A stretch of DNA of 62,220 bases, from positions 1-62,220 of the forward strand of contig NAJO01000090.1 of assembly GCA_002077065.1 (NCBI GenBank), given 5' to 3'. Under the pieces are notes generated by a model that did not search any database, was not told the DNA's origin, and was given only the letters and a program-made list of their open reading frames with translations. The position numbers and the translations under genes were made by a program. Positions 45,796 to 57,645 of this stretch are shown one piece after another. Numbering within the stretch: position 1 is the first letter of the stretch; each line of letters starts with the position of its first letter. The DNA is from Cryoendolithus antarcticus (Eukaryota; Ascomycota; Dothideomycetes; Cladosporiales; Cladosporiaceae).

Positions 45796-46745
45796 GATGT
45801 GTGATATCTGCCATGTGGACAATTTCTTGCCGCCTTAAGACCATCTGAAGTCGTGTCAATGAGAACGATGATCCGATTGTCAGCTTATATCAATATCATC
45901 GCAATTCTGCTTTCGCCAGTATGGCGGCCGACGAAAACACAAGCTGCCAACTCGAGGCAGCGATAAAGCTGGCTGTACCATGCAGAGCAAAACAAGTTCT
46001 CTTACGGAATCTTACTCCTAGGAGTCTCCTACTCATCCCTAACAGATGCTGTGGAACATCGCTCTTATTTCCACTGAGGCTGTGACGCACAGCACAAGAG
46101 TTTGTATGTAGACTGCAGGTAAAATATAATTGGACACGATGCGAGAAACACTTCCTAATCCCAATCGCGTCCTTTGCACTGCAACCCGATGCAGGAGACA
46201 GCGAGTCTTCTCCTGACCTCCTTCCCAACGCTTATAACGTTCTACGTGAAAAGGATAAATTAAGCGCGTCCAATTGTTGTTCACGATGTGGCCCCTCCCC
46301 AATACCGTTGTCACGAAATCCGGTGATATTTTGTCGGTCGATTGATGATTCCTCTTTCGGCTCGTGCACCCCGACTGGAGTACGCGACTCTGTTGGTGAT
46401 CCCGTGGCCGCGAGAGCGTCAAGATCGCAATTTTCCATAGCTCTGCGGCTGTGGGCTTTGTGAGTGGTCACGCGGACTGCCCTGAGAGTTGGGATTTGGA
46501 TTCGCCATACACAAATCACTTATCGCAGACAACGGCGGTTCCATTTGATCCCCATGCGGACTTGGTCGTTCGCCGGGCGGTGGCTGGGCACTAATTTGAC
46601 CTTGCGATCTTTGACCCTGTGGTTCAGCATCAGGGTCTTCTCCCTTCTCGCTAGAGTCGTTGTTTTCCTCAGCTAAGTGGTTTGCCGTGGATTCGTGACC
46701 GTCAAAACCAGGCAGCCCTCTGGTTTTAGCTTGGTAATTACATGA
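45796..46745. other. Intergenic region between convergent genes
   Basis: Holds the 3' ends of the F-box and Ulp1-like genes. A minus frame from ATG 46438 (MENCDLDALAATGSP) to 46232 is open for 68 codons but has no domain. Nothing else supported. Confidence 0.4.
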
Positions 46746-49700
46746 CTATTCACTCGCGGGAGACGTCGGCCGAGCTCGACCTGTACCAAGCTCACGCTGC
46801 ACAGAGTGGCTCTTCTCACCAAACGTGGTCTTCTGTGGCCGAGTGCTTGTTGTCTCGTCCGGAGACTGTGGTCTGGGATTGGGACGTTCTTGGTCCGAGC
46901 ATGTACTGAGAGGCTCCATTCTTGGGAGCACGAGGCCTACGTCGTCTCCAGCACTTTCGCTGGAGGTATCGCTGGCTTCATGATATTCTTCCATCCTAGG
47001 CCCTGATCGGAGAAGTTCCAGCATCTCCAGTTTGAAGGCAACGATATCCTCCAGACTACGAGAGCTGGCATCATTGCCTTGAAGCCAGATCCGCAGTACG
47101 CATGCCACATAGACTCCAGCATTGGTCTGAGATAATTCACTTGGACTCTGCCGAGGACCGGGAGCGCTTTGCAGACGCCACTGACCACTGACGTTCCGAA
47201 TTTGTTCAGCCCACTTCTTGATGCGCTTTGTGAGATGTCAGTCTGGTTGTCCGCCCGATGTGGTATTCACTGACTTACATTCAGAACTTTCTGAGGCTGC
47301 CCAGATAGAGAATTTTCCCGTGGATCATATATTTCCATACTCATGGCTTCCCAGTCGAGTTTTACGGCCATCCACTGGTCCATATCGTATACTGGAAGGA
47401 CCCAGAGTGTCTTGTCGCGACCGACCTTCTCCATCCAGCGCTTGACCGTACCGTATTTCCGGAGCCGAATGTTGTCCCAGACAAAGCTCGACAGGAAACA
47501 CATTTTTGCTGGAGCAGAGTTGCCGAGAACCGCGACCGTGTTGATGATGTTTCCATCAAACATCCCTTTCGATGCAAACTGATACAAGGAGTCAGCCGGG
47601 CAGAGCTCAGAATTTAGTGCCGCCAGAGGATCTTGCTCCGTCCAAATAGACTTCTTCTCTCGTTGAAGCTCGTCTGCCTGTTTGTTTGTTAGCCCACAGG
47701 AGGTGTTGCGTGATTTGATTACGCACTAGTGCTTTCGCTGCTAAGCGTATACTGTCTGGCTCCGGGTGGTCGTTGCTGGGAGGGGAAGACACAGATACGG
47801 AAGCGTCGACGATGGTGTGATGAGCCGGTACATCGTTTTCTGTACTTTTGCGACGCTCGCCCAATACGATCGTGTGGTCAACTTCCTGGTCTCTACCCAA
47901 GATGCTATCGCTCTCAACGCGGCGACGCTTGGGAGGTGTCATCCAATTTTGATCTTCATAGGCCCCTTTGTTAGAGGAGTCAGCTCAGCCGCTCTATGCA
48001 AGTGTCGTGTCCTAAGCATTACCTCTCAAATGTAGCCGAGTCCTGCTACCTAGTGGCACCTCAGAGGGATCGCTCTGCCCTCGTTTCCTTTTCTGCGATA
48101 TCGGTCAGCAATGTATCCACAAACGTCCGCCATGGCCAGACCACCAGCCTTCACTGCCTCTGAATGCAGTAGTTGCGAAAACTTACGATGCCTTTTGGCG
48201 TGCCTAATGTATCAGACTGTGTCAGTCATGTCGTACAGGAGTATGTGCAGGTCACGATTACCTCGGAAAACAGGTTCCTCGTGAGCTGGCTCGCTGGCCA
48301 CATCTCCAAGACATTTGCTGCCTACTTCAGCTGAAGTTGTCGGTGCAGCTGTGTGCTCATGAAGCTGTGCGTGCATGTTTCCATCCAGCGAACGACTTCT
48401 GCTGTCTGTGACAAGATTGCTCGTCACCAAAACAGTTGCCGAACTCTCGGAATCGAAAGCTTGCTCGTTCGTCCCACTCAGGTTCTGCTGTTGGACATTA
48501 GCGATCAGCACGTCAGAAGTAAGAGAAGCTTAGCGTACCGTGCACGGTGACACCGTTCCGCACTCATGAGATTCATGCAGATCAGAGGGTGCGTCCGAAG
48601 CAACGCTGCCAGCCTCTGAGACGGTCGTGCTCAGCCGTCTTCGCTTTTCTGGACTCCTTTGCTCATGTGCTTCCTGAACAGCGCTTCTCGATCGTTTCTT
48701 GCCCGTCAACGCCGCACGTCTGATGTTCGGGGTATTGGCAGCTCTAGAATCAGGTGTCGGTATCGCATCGTAGAAAGCAGGTGTTCGTGCGGCTGTACGA
48801 CGTTAGTGCACCTGATCGACTAGAATGAGACGTCGAATACACACCTTGTGGATTGCCACGTTGAGCGTCGTCCAGACACTTCTCCACAGCCCTGGAATGA
48901 TAGCTGTCGTTATAACTGAGTTTCGCAGCAATGGTTGTTTCACTACAAATGTAAGCAGGTATATTCGACCGTGCGAATAACAGTGCTTGCTTACGCCACG
49001 ATGCCGGACAAGAGTCCTTGCAACTTTATCAACGGTGTCTGTGTCTCAAGCAGTGGTTGTGTGCCCCGCAATGCTTTTGAAACAAGAAGGCGAATGTGGT
49101 CAACATGTTGCGAAACAAAATTTGGTGCTGCGAGCCGTTGAACAAGCAACTGAAGAGCAGCCGGACGCGTAGTGGGTTGAAAGTACGCCCTAAGCCTAGA
49201 TTTTCCAGCTCTCACTGTTCACGGTCAGCGTGATGCGGCAGCAGACTTTCCGGAAGATGTCGGAAGTTGTTACGACTCACAGAAATACATCACCACCAAT
49301 AGATGAAGGCCTTTCCACTGGTCGCTCAGAGTCCCGAGCATGAAGTGCAAGCACCTACAAGCATTGAGGATTTCGTAGAAGTACTTTTCCTTCTGTGCAG
49401 ATAGCTTTGCGTCTCTACCCTCATCGAAGTAATCCATAGCTTCCGTAAACTGGATCGGTCAGCAGGGCAACCAAATACGGAGTTCTCTAGCAGAACGACA
49501 CACCTGAACCTGGTTGTCAGTCAGCTTAGCAAGAACCAGTATCGAAAGACTGAAGAACGGCAGCATGTTTTTCTCATCCTCTCTAGCAGCGCTGTGAGCA
49601 TTCAAAGTTCTCATCACCCCTACGAGACTGTTCGTGTGAGGATTGTCCGATGCGAGGTTGCAGAGGAACCTGATAAACGCTACGTTTTGCTGATCAGCGT

Positions 49701-51788
49701 CATGATCGCCTGGTCCCGGAAAGGACGTCAGCAGATCCTCCACTTTGACTTTTAGATTTCCCATGGTGGATTCTGTCAGCCTTGATCGGGAGTGTGCTGT
49801 GGATCCCATGTAGAGTTCTATCAGATTCGGTAGTGCACAGTGGTCCTGTAGAAATGCAAGATGTCCCTCATCACCTCGGAGTCCAAATTCGATGTAGCTC
49901 GCGCGGATTACTTCCTCTGGAGATTGTGAGACGTGAACGAACACATTCTTCGAAGGCTGACTGCTGGAAGGTCGTGCTGATCGTTGTCCGACCCGCTGTC
50001 TGCCATGCTTGTTCTTCTTGTTTCCACCCAGTCGCTTCTTAGGAGTGCTTGCTGACCGTTCGTCCTCGTTCAAGGCAGGCGAGTCTACCGCGAATGGCGT
50101 TTCGTTGAGTCTATCGTCTGCCAGAAATGTATGGGAGTCTACTTCAAGCTCAGAATTCCCGCGCGGCCTGTTTCGGGAACTCTGTCGACGTTGACGCGCG
50201 CTCAGATCTGCGGCCGTCGCAGACCCCACTGGTTTCAGCAGTAGATCCCGGGGATGGTGTGACTTCTTGGGGTCCTCCAGCATCCGATCTGCTGCTCGAT
50301 GGGGGAACTTCGGAAATGCAATTGGATGGTACTGACGATAGCGGACTTGAGGACGCTGATCTTGTGTTAATACCAGCGTTGGGAACGTCCATCTGCAAGG
50401 GTGTCGGTGTTGACGGCGCAGAAGAAGCCGGAAAGGTGACAGAAGCCGTCTGCCAAGGCTCTGACCACAGTCTTGGGTTGTCCTCAGACGATGACCGTTT
50501 GGACGCATCTCGAAGATCATTTTCGACAATCAGCGAGGCTTCCGAAGGAGAGCTTAAGCCATATGCCGGCGGACTCGACGCAAGTAGAGTTTCGTCCTGT
50601 CGTGCATGGATCTCATTCGTGCATTGACGGTCTGCCATTAACAAGCAATATTCTGGATTATTGTCGTGCCTCGAGTGCATCAAACCTTGACCGTAAGCAC
50701 TGGAAGACAATGCTTGTTGCGATGTTGAAGTTTGAGGATCTCTGCAACCTCTGCTACGTGCTTCTGTTGCATGCAATGCGACACTCGGGCTATGATGCCC
50801 AACCACTTGCTCTTCTGCTACACCAGAAATGCGAGAGTCGGTTGTGTTGATGATCTCAACTTCTTTCCATGGCGTTCCAGATCTGCAAGTCTCACGGCTT
50901 TGATGTCCATTTGCAACCTCTATAGGACGGTCGGCAGAGTAATCGTTCACAGTTTGCTGTTCGTTAGCAAAACCTCCCTCTGGAATGATCTGGGGGGATA
51001 CCAGCGGCGTAACAAGACTCGCAGTACTATCATCTTGCTCGTGGATGTGCCCGCTTCTTCCGACAGCGCCGCAGTCCTGCTCTGCCATCGTGATGTCCTG
51101 GTCCTCGTGCATACTGCTCTCGCCTTGCGTGTTCGCCGTGGAGGTACTTCCTTCCGCTAGCTTTTCGGGCTGCCGGTTGCCATGAATCACTTGCCCGTTC
51201 GTCGCTACTTCATGCCCGGCAAACATACCAGACTCCTCCAAGAGGCCTTCCGTTCGAAGCTCTTGGTTGGCCAAAGAAGTTCCATACATGTGATCAATCT
51301 GGGTGAAGTCAGCCTCGATCTGGGTTCTCACTTTATCCAGAAAGGACTTGGGCAGGCTTGCAGTCTCTTGGAGGATACTGCTCCTGTGGCGGGAATCCTC
51401 TGGTTTCTTTTCAATGAGTCGTCTGGTCGATCGTCAGCAAGATCTGAACTTCCTATGGGTGCGAATAGCTGTACAGCTTCTTTTCGATCTCCATCCTCTG
51501 TTGCTTCAGCTCTGTCCTCTCTCGATCCACCGCCATCCTCTCTCGACCTATCTCCAACCTGCGTTGATTCACCTCTTCCCTCTCTTGTATCAGCTTCGTC
51601 CTCTCCTGATCCACTTCCATCTTCATTCGCTCCAATTCTTCTTTCTCTTGTTTCAGCTTGTTGTGCTCCTGGCTAAGCTCTTCAAACTTCGCGCGAAGAG
51701 CGAGGAGCTCATCGTGCAGAGATTGGACAGGTAGAGCATACGGATCCTTCTCGATGCATCGGCTGCTGATTTCCATGTGGTTGGCCAT
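46746..51788 (-). CDS. Coiled-coil protein with catalytically altered Ulp1-like domain
   Basis: Multi-exon gene. Exon 1 51788-51475 encodes MANHMEISSRC and a long charged coiled coil (ELSQEHNKLKQEKEELERMK and onward, residues about 25-105). Exon 2 starts at 51422 (intron 51474-51423) and runs to 49504, encoding a Ser-rich disordered region then a helical part with EEVIRASYIEFGLRG. Exon 3 starts at 49449. Further exons encode SRLRAYFQPTTRPAALQLL, a nuclear-type basic stretch KKRSRS/EKRRRLS, and TPPKRRR. The C-terminal part (about 47600-46900) resembles the Ulp1/SENP (C48) domain: MCFLSSFVWDNIR, LWVLPVYDMDQWMAVKLDW, EIYDP, then after an intron QTNAGVYVACVLRIWL. The expected catalytic His is Gln (DQW) and the Cys of DCGV is Ala (NAGV). 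An extra base in the run 50224-50227 shifts the frame inside exon 2, so the gene is broken or that base is an error. By family it would touch SUMO or a related modifier. Confidence 0.6.
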
Positions 51789-53109
51789 CTCTTAGATCGG
51801 GTGCGTGGATTTATTTCTGTGCAGCAAAGTCGGCTGCTAGGCTGTTTAATAGTGAATCTACTCGGACATAGTTTTGGAAAGATTTCGGGATTTGCGCTCT
51901 ATCGCAGATGGATGCCTGGCGCTAACCGCCGTCATGTAGCGCAGGGATATGTCATCGAGTCACTCATATCCAATAATGGACGCGAGAGAAAGGAAACATA
52001 TGCAGACATGAGCAGCGGTAAATGAAACGCAGGAGAGAAACTTGCGGAAGGCCAAAGATTGAAGTGACTCATCCCTGCTATTGCACCGCGTTGACCTGTG
52101 TTCGCATGCGATTCGAGATCTTATTACAAGAGCTTCCCAGGACGGCGACAAAGCGCAGGACATTTTCCATCCTCGAATACAGTACTTCTCGCAGTACACA
52201 AAAGCCTACCGAAAGTAGTGCCGTGGGCAAAATCTCGGCAACTGCAGTCTCCGGCCCCGTACTAGGGCTCGCTTACTTTCGAAACAAGCCTGCAACGATT
52301 TTAGGCTTTCTAGCGTCGATGTGGATATCAATTCGACCAATGTTACTATTTTTACACATACCGGTACAGTACGTAGTGACTTTTCATAATGGAATTCTGC
52401 ATTTCGGCTGACACGCTTCCCTCTCTGGATAAGTGAACTGGTAACTAGGCATGTCTTGAACAGTTCCCAGCTTGGCGACTCATTGATAACGTTCGGTGAA
52501 ACCATCCATCCATCGATCCATGAATCCTTCAAGCTATCAATCCGCTTGCTCGGCATTGCGTAGCCTATCGATTTGCATCGTTGTCAATCGGTCGACCCGG
52601 TCTTGTTTGGCATGCGTAGGTCGCTAAGCGCTTTTGATTAACATGCTTATCTAGCGGCTTAACAGCCGCTTAACGATTGGTGGTACGTAGTGAGGCTTCT
52701 TAGTGTATTAACGAAGGTACTAACTATTGAAAGTGAGCTGGGATGCACACAGGTTAGACACCATCGTTATCGTTGTTCTCATCTAAGTGAAGCTTAAATC
52801 GACCTTAACGGGTGGCATTAAGCCCTAGCACTATCACGTGATCTATAGATAAGGAATATTTATAACATTATACTACGCTGTAACAATGTAACTATGCTTA
52901 GCCGTGGTGCTATCTAGCGATTAGGCATAGGAAGAGTAGCACGATAGGATGCTCTTAGCCTTTGAAACTTTTGCAGCGGGAATCAATTTCGGCACACTAA
53001 TTACTTTTACCGCAGCCCCTAGATAGTGAATAAATGGTTTATTCCGCCGGGCGCTAGCACCTAAAGGGCTCTAGCTCTATACTACATAATCAATCCTTCA
53101 CTTTTGCTA
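51789..53109. other. Intergenic region, TA-rich to the right
   Basis: Promoter side of the Ulp1-like gene. Frames 52022-52411 and 52206-52556 overlap and carry no domain. From about 52640 the DNA becomes rich in CTA/TAG words and nearly free of open frames, as if RIP from the adjacent Fot1 element spread or an older repeat lies here. An imperfect CATC/GATC-like run sits near 52500. Confidence 0.4.
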
Positions 53110-54933
53110 ACGCGGGGCATAAGGGCGTAACTAAAACAAGGGCGTGACCAACAATTCTACCAAGTCCGTATTAACTAACTTCAACGCGTGATGTATCAAC
53201 CAAAACGCGTCCAAATCAGCTCAAATGAAGGCAATCTCTTGCTTGCTATATCAGCTTTCTAATCAGGCCAATTCAAAACTGTCCATGCAGCTGCAAAGAT
53301 GTTCAATGTCAATTATAGAACCTTACACCGAAGAATTGATAGAGGGACTTCAAGAGAGGATTATATAGCAACTAATAAGAAGCTCAGTTCCATAAAAGAG
53401 GAAGTGGTTGTCTAGAACGTTCTTAAGCTTAACGTCTAAGGACTATCCCCTACACTCGCTCTAGTTAAAGAAATGGCAGACTTAATCTGTATAGCGAGAG
53501 GTGCACAGCCTATTGGAGTAAACTAGGCTAACACCTTTGTTAAAAGGACTCTAAGGCTTCAAGTCAAACTTAAAAGGATATATGAATGTTAGAGGAAGCG
53601 TTGTGAAGATCCATAGATCGTTGGAGGCTGGTTTGAGCTGGTTAAGAACATAATCAACAAGTATAGGATCCTTCTAGAGGACATGTACAACTTTGATGAA
53701 GCTGGCTTTCAAATGGGCCAGATCTCTTCTTCAAAGGTTGTTACAGATGCAGACAGACTAGGAAGGCCAAAGTAGGTAAAGCCTATAAATACTAAATGGG
53801 TCACTTTGATTCAAGGAGCCTATATAGATGGCTCTACAACTCCTCCATCCCTGGTCTTCAAGGGGAAGGAGTTTAATCATGTATGGTTCTACTAAGGTCT
53901 ACCTACAACCTAGACATTTATAGTTAGTGCAAATGGCTCGACTACAGACCAGATTGGTCTGCAATGGATTTAGCACTTTAAGAAGCATATAAGACAGAAG
54001 ACAGTTAGGAGTAAGAGGCTTCTAATTCTTGACAACCATGGAAGCTATACAACAACAGATTTTAGGACATCCTATAAAGAGAATAACATCTTTCTCCTCT
54101 AGATGCCTCCTTATTCTTCATACCTCTATTAGCTACTAGATGTTGGCTGTTTTAGTCCTCTTAAAACAGCTTTCTTAAAGCAGAACCAGGAGTTGATTAG
54201 AAATCATATCTTCTATATCATAAAGGTAGGCTTTATTATAGTCTTCTAACAAGCCTTCCTTACTTCCTTCACTTAGGCTAATGTCTAAGCAGGCTTTAGA
54301 GGATCTAGTTTATACCTATTTAATCTAGAGGCTATTCTCTCACACTTGGACCTAGTGTTTAGGTCTCTAAGTAGGCCCTTATCTTAAGATTCATAGTATG
54401 CAAAAACACTAAGCAATACTAAGGAAGTAGGCAAGTAGGCTATTCTTATTAAGTAGAGGCTTAAGAGATACTAAAGCAGCTTACTAACCCCGATCCTTAA
54501 AGCTCTAAACTAGCTTACTAAAGGTGCTTAGGTTGTAGCTGCTTTAATAGCTTTACTATAGACATAGATTGCTATACTTAAGAAGGCTAATAAGGCTATG
54601 CATGTTTGTAGAAAGAGGACTAGGAAGGCCCTAGACTTAGAGAAGGCTCTCTCCGTTAGTGAAGTGCAGGCAATAGGAGGATATAAAGAGATTGTAGCTA
54701 AAGTAGCAGAGGAGATGCTAAGGCTAAAGAAGAGAGCATCACAGCGTAGCAAATGTAGTTAGTAAGGCCATACCTATAGAGCATGTAGGAATTAAGAGTA
54801 GGTATTAATGTATAATATGTATTAATCTTAAGTCAACTAAAGCAGTAGTTATTAAGATATTCGATTACAAAGGTTGTTGACCTCATAGACTAGACCCACG
54901 CCCTCGTATTTCCCACGCTCCCGTGCCCCGCGT
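53110..54933 (+). mobile_element. Fot1/pogo DNA transposon, heavily RIP-mutated
   Basis: Bounded by inverted repeats of about 42 bp (53110-53151 and 54892-54933, core ACGCGGGGCA and GGGCGTG), TA before the left end and TG where TA would be expected at the right. Length 1824 bp fits Fot1 elements. The plus strand encodes a recognisable transposase: helix-turn-helix HAAAKMFNVNYRTLHRRID, CENP-B-type LALVKEMADLI-ARGAQPIGVN, then YNFDEAGFQMGQISSSKVV, GKEFNHVWFY, LLILDNHGSYTTTDFRT and DVGCFSPLKTAF. It is cut by many TAG/TAA codons standing where Gln or Trp is expected (for example WFY-stop-GLPTT and LY-stop-LLDVG), the C-to-T signature of RIP. Dead element. Confidence 0.85.
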
Positions 54934-55329
54934 TGAGTTAAGCAGAGATCCATAATTAAGCCAGAATCAAAGTCCGCCCCGAAAAGTCTAAATCCGTTGC
55001 GAACGCACGGACTATATTCTCCTTTGTGCGCGACCTCACTCCGGAGTATGAATGTCTCGACCTCGATCCGCATGTTTTCATCGTCCACTGTCGCAGCGAG
55101 GTCATAGGCACTGATTTGCCACCGCATCACCGACTCGCTTTGTGATAGTGGCTGCTATGTGATCTGGGCTCCATTAAAGAGGAGGAGGACGATTCGACGC
55201 TGTATAGATAAGTCAACCATTTCTCTCAACTAGGCCTTTGCTTTGCACGCTCTATGCTACCTCCACTTACTGCCCCCACTATTCGGCTGTCCCCAAAATC
55301 TCATCTGTCTTCCTACTTCAATCGACCTC

Positions 55330-57250
55330 ATGTCTGCCTTGCTACGCGACACTCCTTTCGGGCAGCTCGTCCGACTTCTCACTGGCAAGCGTGATTTCCA
55401 ACATGATGAAGAGAGGAGCGATGCGCAATCGCCTCATGACTCTGCCGATGTGATCGAGAAGAGGAGTCTTTTGTGCGAGCTCCAGACTCGGACTCGACCG
55501 ACTTGCCAGAGCTCGAAAAGCATGCCAACGAGAATCTCGTCGACTGGTACGGACCGAACGACCCTGGTACGTTCTAAGATGCGCCTCAGGAGCCACATCG
55601 TTGTTAAAACTACTGATAGCGCTCGCAGAGAAACCAATGAACTGGTCCACTGCGAAGAAGCTCTTAGTCACCGCTGAAGTGAGTATGCCATGACCCGAAG
55701 ACAGTCACCCGATCACTGACGTCTCGCGCCTACAGATCTGCCTGCTCACTGTCTCAATCTACTCCGGCTCCTCCATCTACGCGCCCGCTGTCGAATCCGT
55801 GTCCGAGACGTTTGGCGTCTCAACCGTCGCTGCCATCCTCGGTCTGACTCTCTTCGTTCTCGGATACGGTATCGGGCCTATGATCTGGAGTCCAATGTCA
55901 GAAGTGCCTTACATCGGTCGCATGCCAGTGTACATCGCCACGCTCGCAGTCTTCGTGGCTCTGCAAGGTCCCACGGCGAAATCTAGCAACTTTGGCATGT
56001 TGATGGTCTTTCGCTTCCTCACGGGTTTCTTCGGGTCGCCGGTGCTTGCCACTGGAGGCGCTACTTGTGCCGACTTGTATACGCCCGCGAAGAGGACTTA
56101 TGCGATCGCGATCTGGGGTGTCGCTGCTGTGTGCGGGCCTGCGCTTGGTCCGGTCATTGGTGGCTACGTCACAGAGTACGGTCCAATCACCAGCACCTTC
56201 CGAGCCTCGTGGGAGTGGCCAGTGGGAATCTCCTTATCCAACAGACACGTTCGGCAATATACTGACTACTTTGCAGATCTCTAAACTCATGTGGATCGGC
56301 GGCGCCTGCCTCATTGTCCTCTTTTTCACCCTCCCCGAGACTAGCGCCAGCAACATCCTCTTCCGCCGAGCAAGCTGCCTCCGCCGCCGAACTGGCAACC
56401 CCAAACTCATGTCTAAGCCCGAGATCGACGCCCAGGCCATGTCCACCCGGGATATTCTCAACATGACACTGATCCACCCTTTCACCTTGAACTTCACCGA
56501 GCCTATGGTGTTCTTGCTCAACCTCTACATCGCCTTGATCTACGACCTGCTCTATATCTGGTTTGAGAGCTTCCCTATTGTGTTCATCGGCATGCACGGC
56601 TTCACACTCGCACAGCTTGGAATAGCTTATCTTGGACTGCTTGCAGGCGCCCTGGTGATTGTCCCGCCCTTCTTCTGGTGGATGCACAAGTATCTTGAGC
56701 CGCAGTTCGATGAGAATGGAGAGATATATCCGGAGAAGCGCTTGATCCCTTGCTTCGTTGGAGCATTCTTCATCCCCATGTAAGTGTTTCTCATTCGCAT
56801 AATCATTAATAGCACGAAAGCTAACAACGGTCCTAGCTGCCTCTTCTGGTTCGGCTGGTCCTCCAGCCCCGATATCCACTGGATCATGCCCATCATCGGC
56901 AGCGCCTGATTCTCCATGGGCGCCTTCCTCCCGTTCATGGCCATCCTCAACTACCTCCCTGACGCTTACCCCAATCACATCCCCAGTGTGCTCGCTGGAA
57001 ACGATCTCATGAGAGCTAGCTTCGGTGCGGGGTTCCCGTTGTTCGCAAACGCCTTCTACACCAAGCTCGGAGTTGGGTGGGCGAGCTCGGTGCTGGCGTT
57101 CATCAGCATCGCTTTCATCCCCATACCTTTCGTGCTGTAACAAGGTATGGCTCAGCGTACTGCCATACACTCGAGCAAATGCTGACAAGTACACAGTACG
57201 GACCCCTCCTCCGCAACAAATACAGCAAGATAGCGAAGAAGGATTTGTAG
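55330..57250 (+). pseudogene. MFS drug:H+ antiporter (DHA1 type), pseudogene
   Basis: Start ATG 55330 (MSALLRDTPFGQLVRLLTG) is the typical N-terminus of fungal DHA1 multidrug pumps (FLR1/MDR1 group). Then PDSDSTDLPELEKHANENLVDWYGPNDP, intron, MNWSTAKKLLVTAE, intron, VSETFGVSTVAAILGLTLFVLGYGIGPMIWSPMSE, GFFGSPVLATGGA, GPALGPVIGGY, LPETSASNIL, YIWFESFPIVFIGMHGF and NHIPSVLAGNDLMRASFGAGFPLF. Twelve helices would be expected. Lesions: one T missing in the run 55469-55472, which throws the N-terminus out of frame; TGA at 56907-56909 where Trp fits (GSA-stop-FSMGAF); and an extra A near 57139 making TAA just before the last exon (YGPLLRNKYSKIAKK). In life it would export drugs or toxic metabolites across the plasma membrane. 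Confidence 0.75.
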
Positions 57251-57645
57251 AGCATGCGATACGAAAGCAGTCCCGGCCAAGAGACGAATGCGGTGATCGA
57301 CGAATGTGCGGCCAGGGGCGGGACCGCTTTAAAGAATATGGAGCTCGGGCTCGATTATGCTTCACATGTAGTGAGCCGCAGCGATACAGTAATTAAATAC
57401 GGAGCATAATCTCGAAGTCAATAGCCATTTCCATAAATCGCAGACAGCGGCGTCGTCCTTACAGAAGTGGCATGGTCCATGCCGTGTCCGTTGCATCTCT
57501 TCCCCTCTCCACCACGCGAAATTCTCATCGTCTCATCTCGCCTCTCATGTCACTGGTGCTCCCACCACATCCCGTACGCGCACATAATCTCTACCGAACT
57601 GCTGGCGTATCCGTCGGGATGTGTGCCTCTTCATTCCTCCCTCGC

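Noticed and set aside
50127..51734. Long plus-strand frames opposite the Ulp1-like gene (for example 51303-51734, very Leu-rich)
   Set aside because: Antisense shadows of the coiled-coil and Ser-rich coding sequence; leucine repeats come from reversed Glu/Lys codons.
52490..52530. Microsatellite-like CATC repeats
   Set aside because: Only a few imperfect units, below what would be expected to matter.
56187..57365. 392-codon minus-strand open frame
   Set aside because: Antisense shadow of the DHA1 transporter pseudogene, which has recognisable family motifs on plus.
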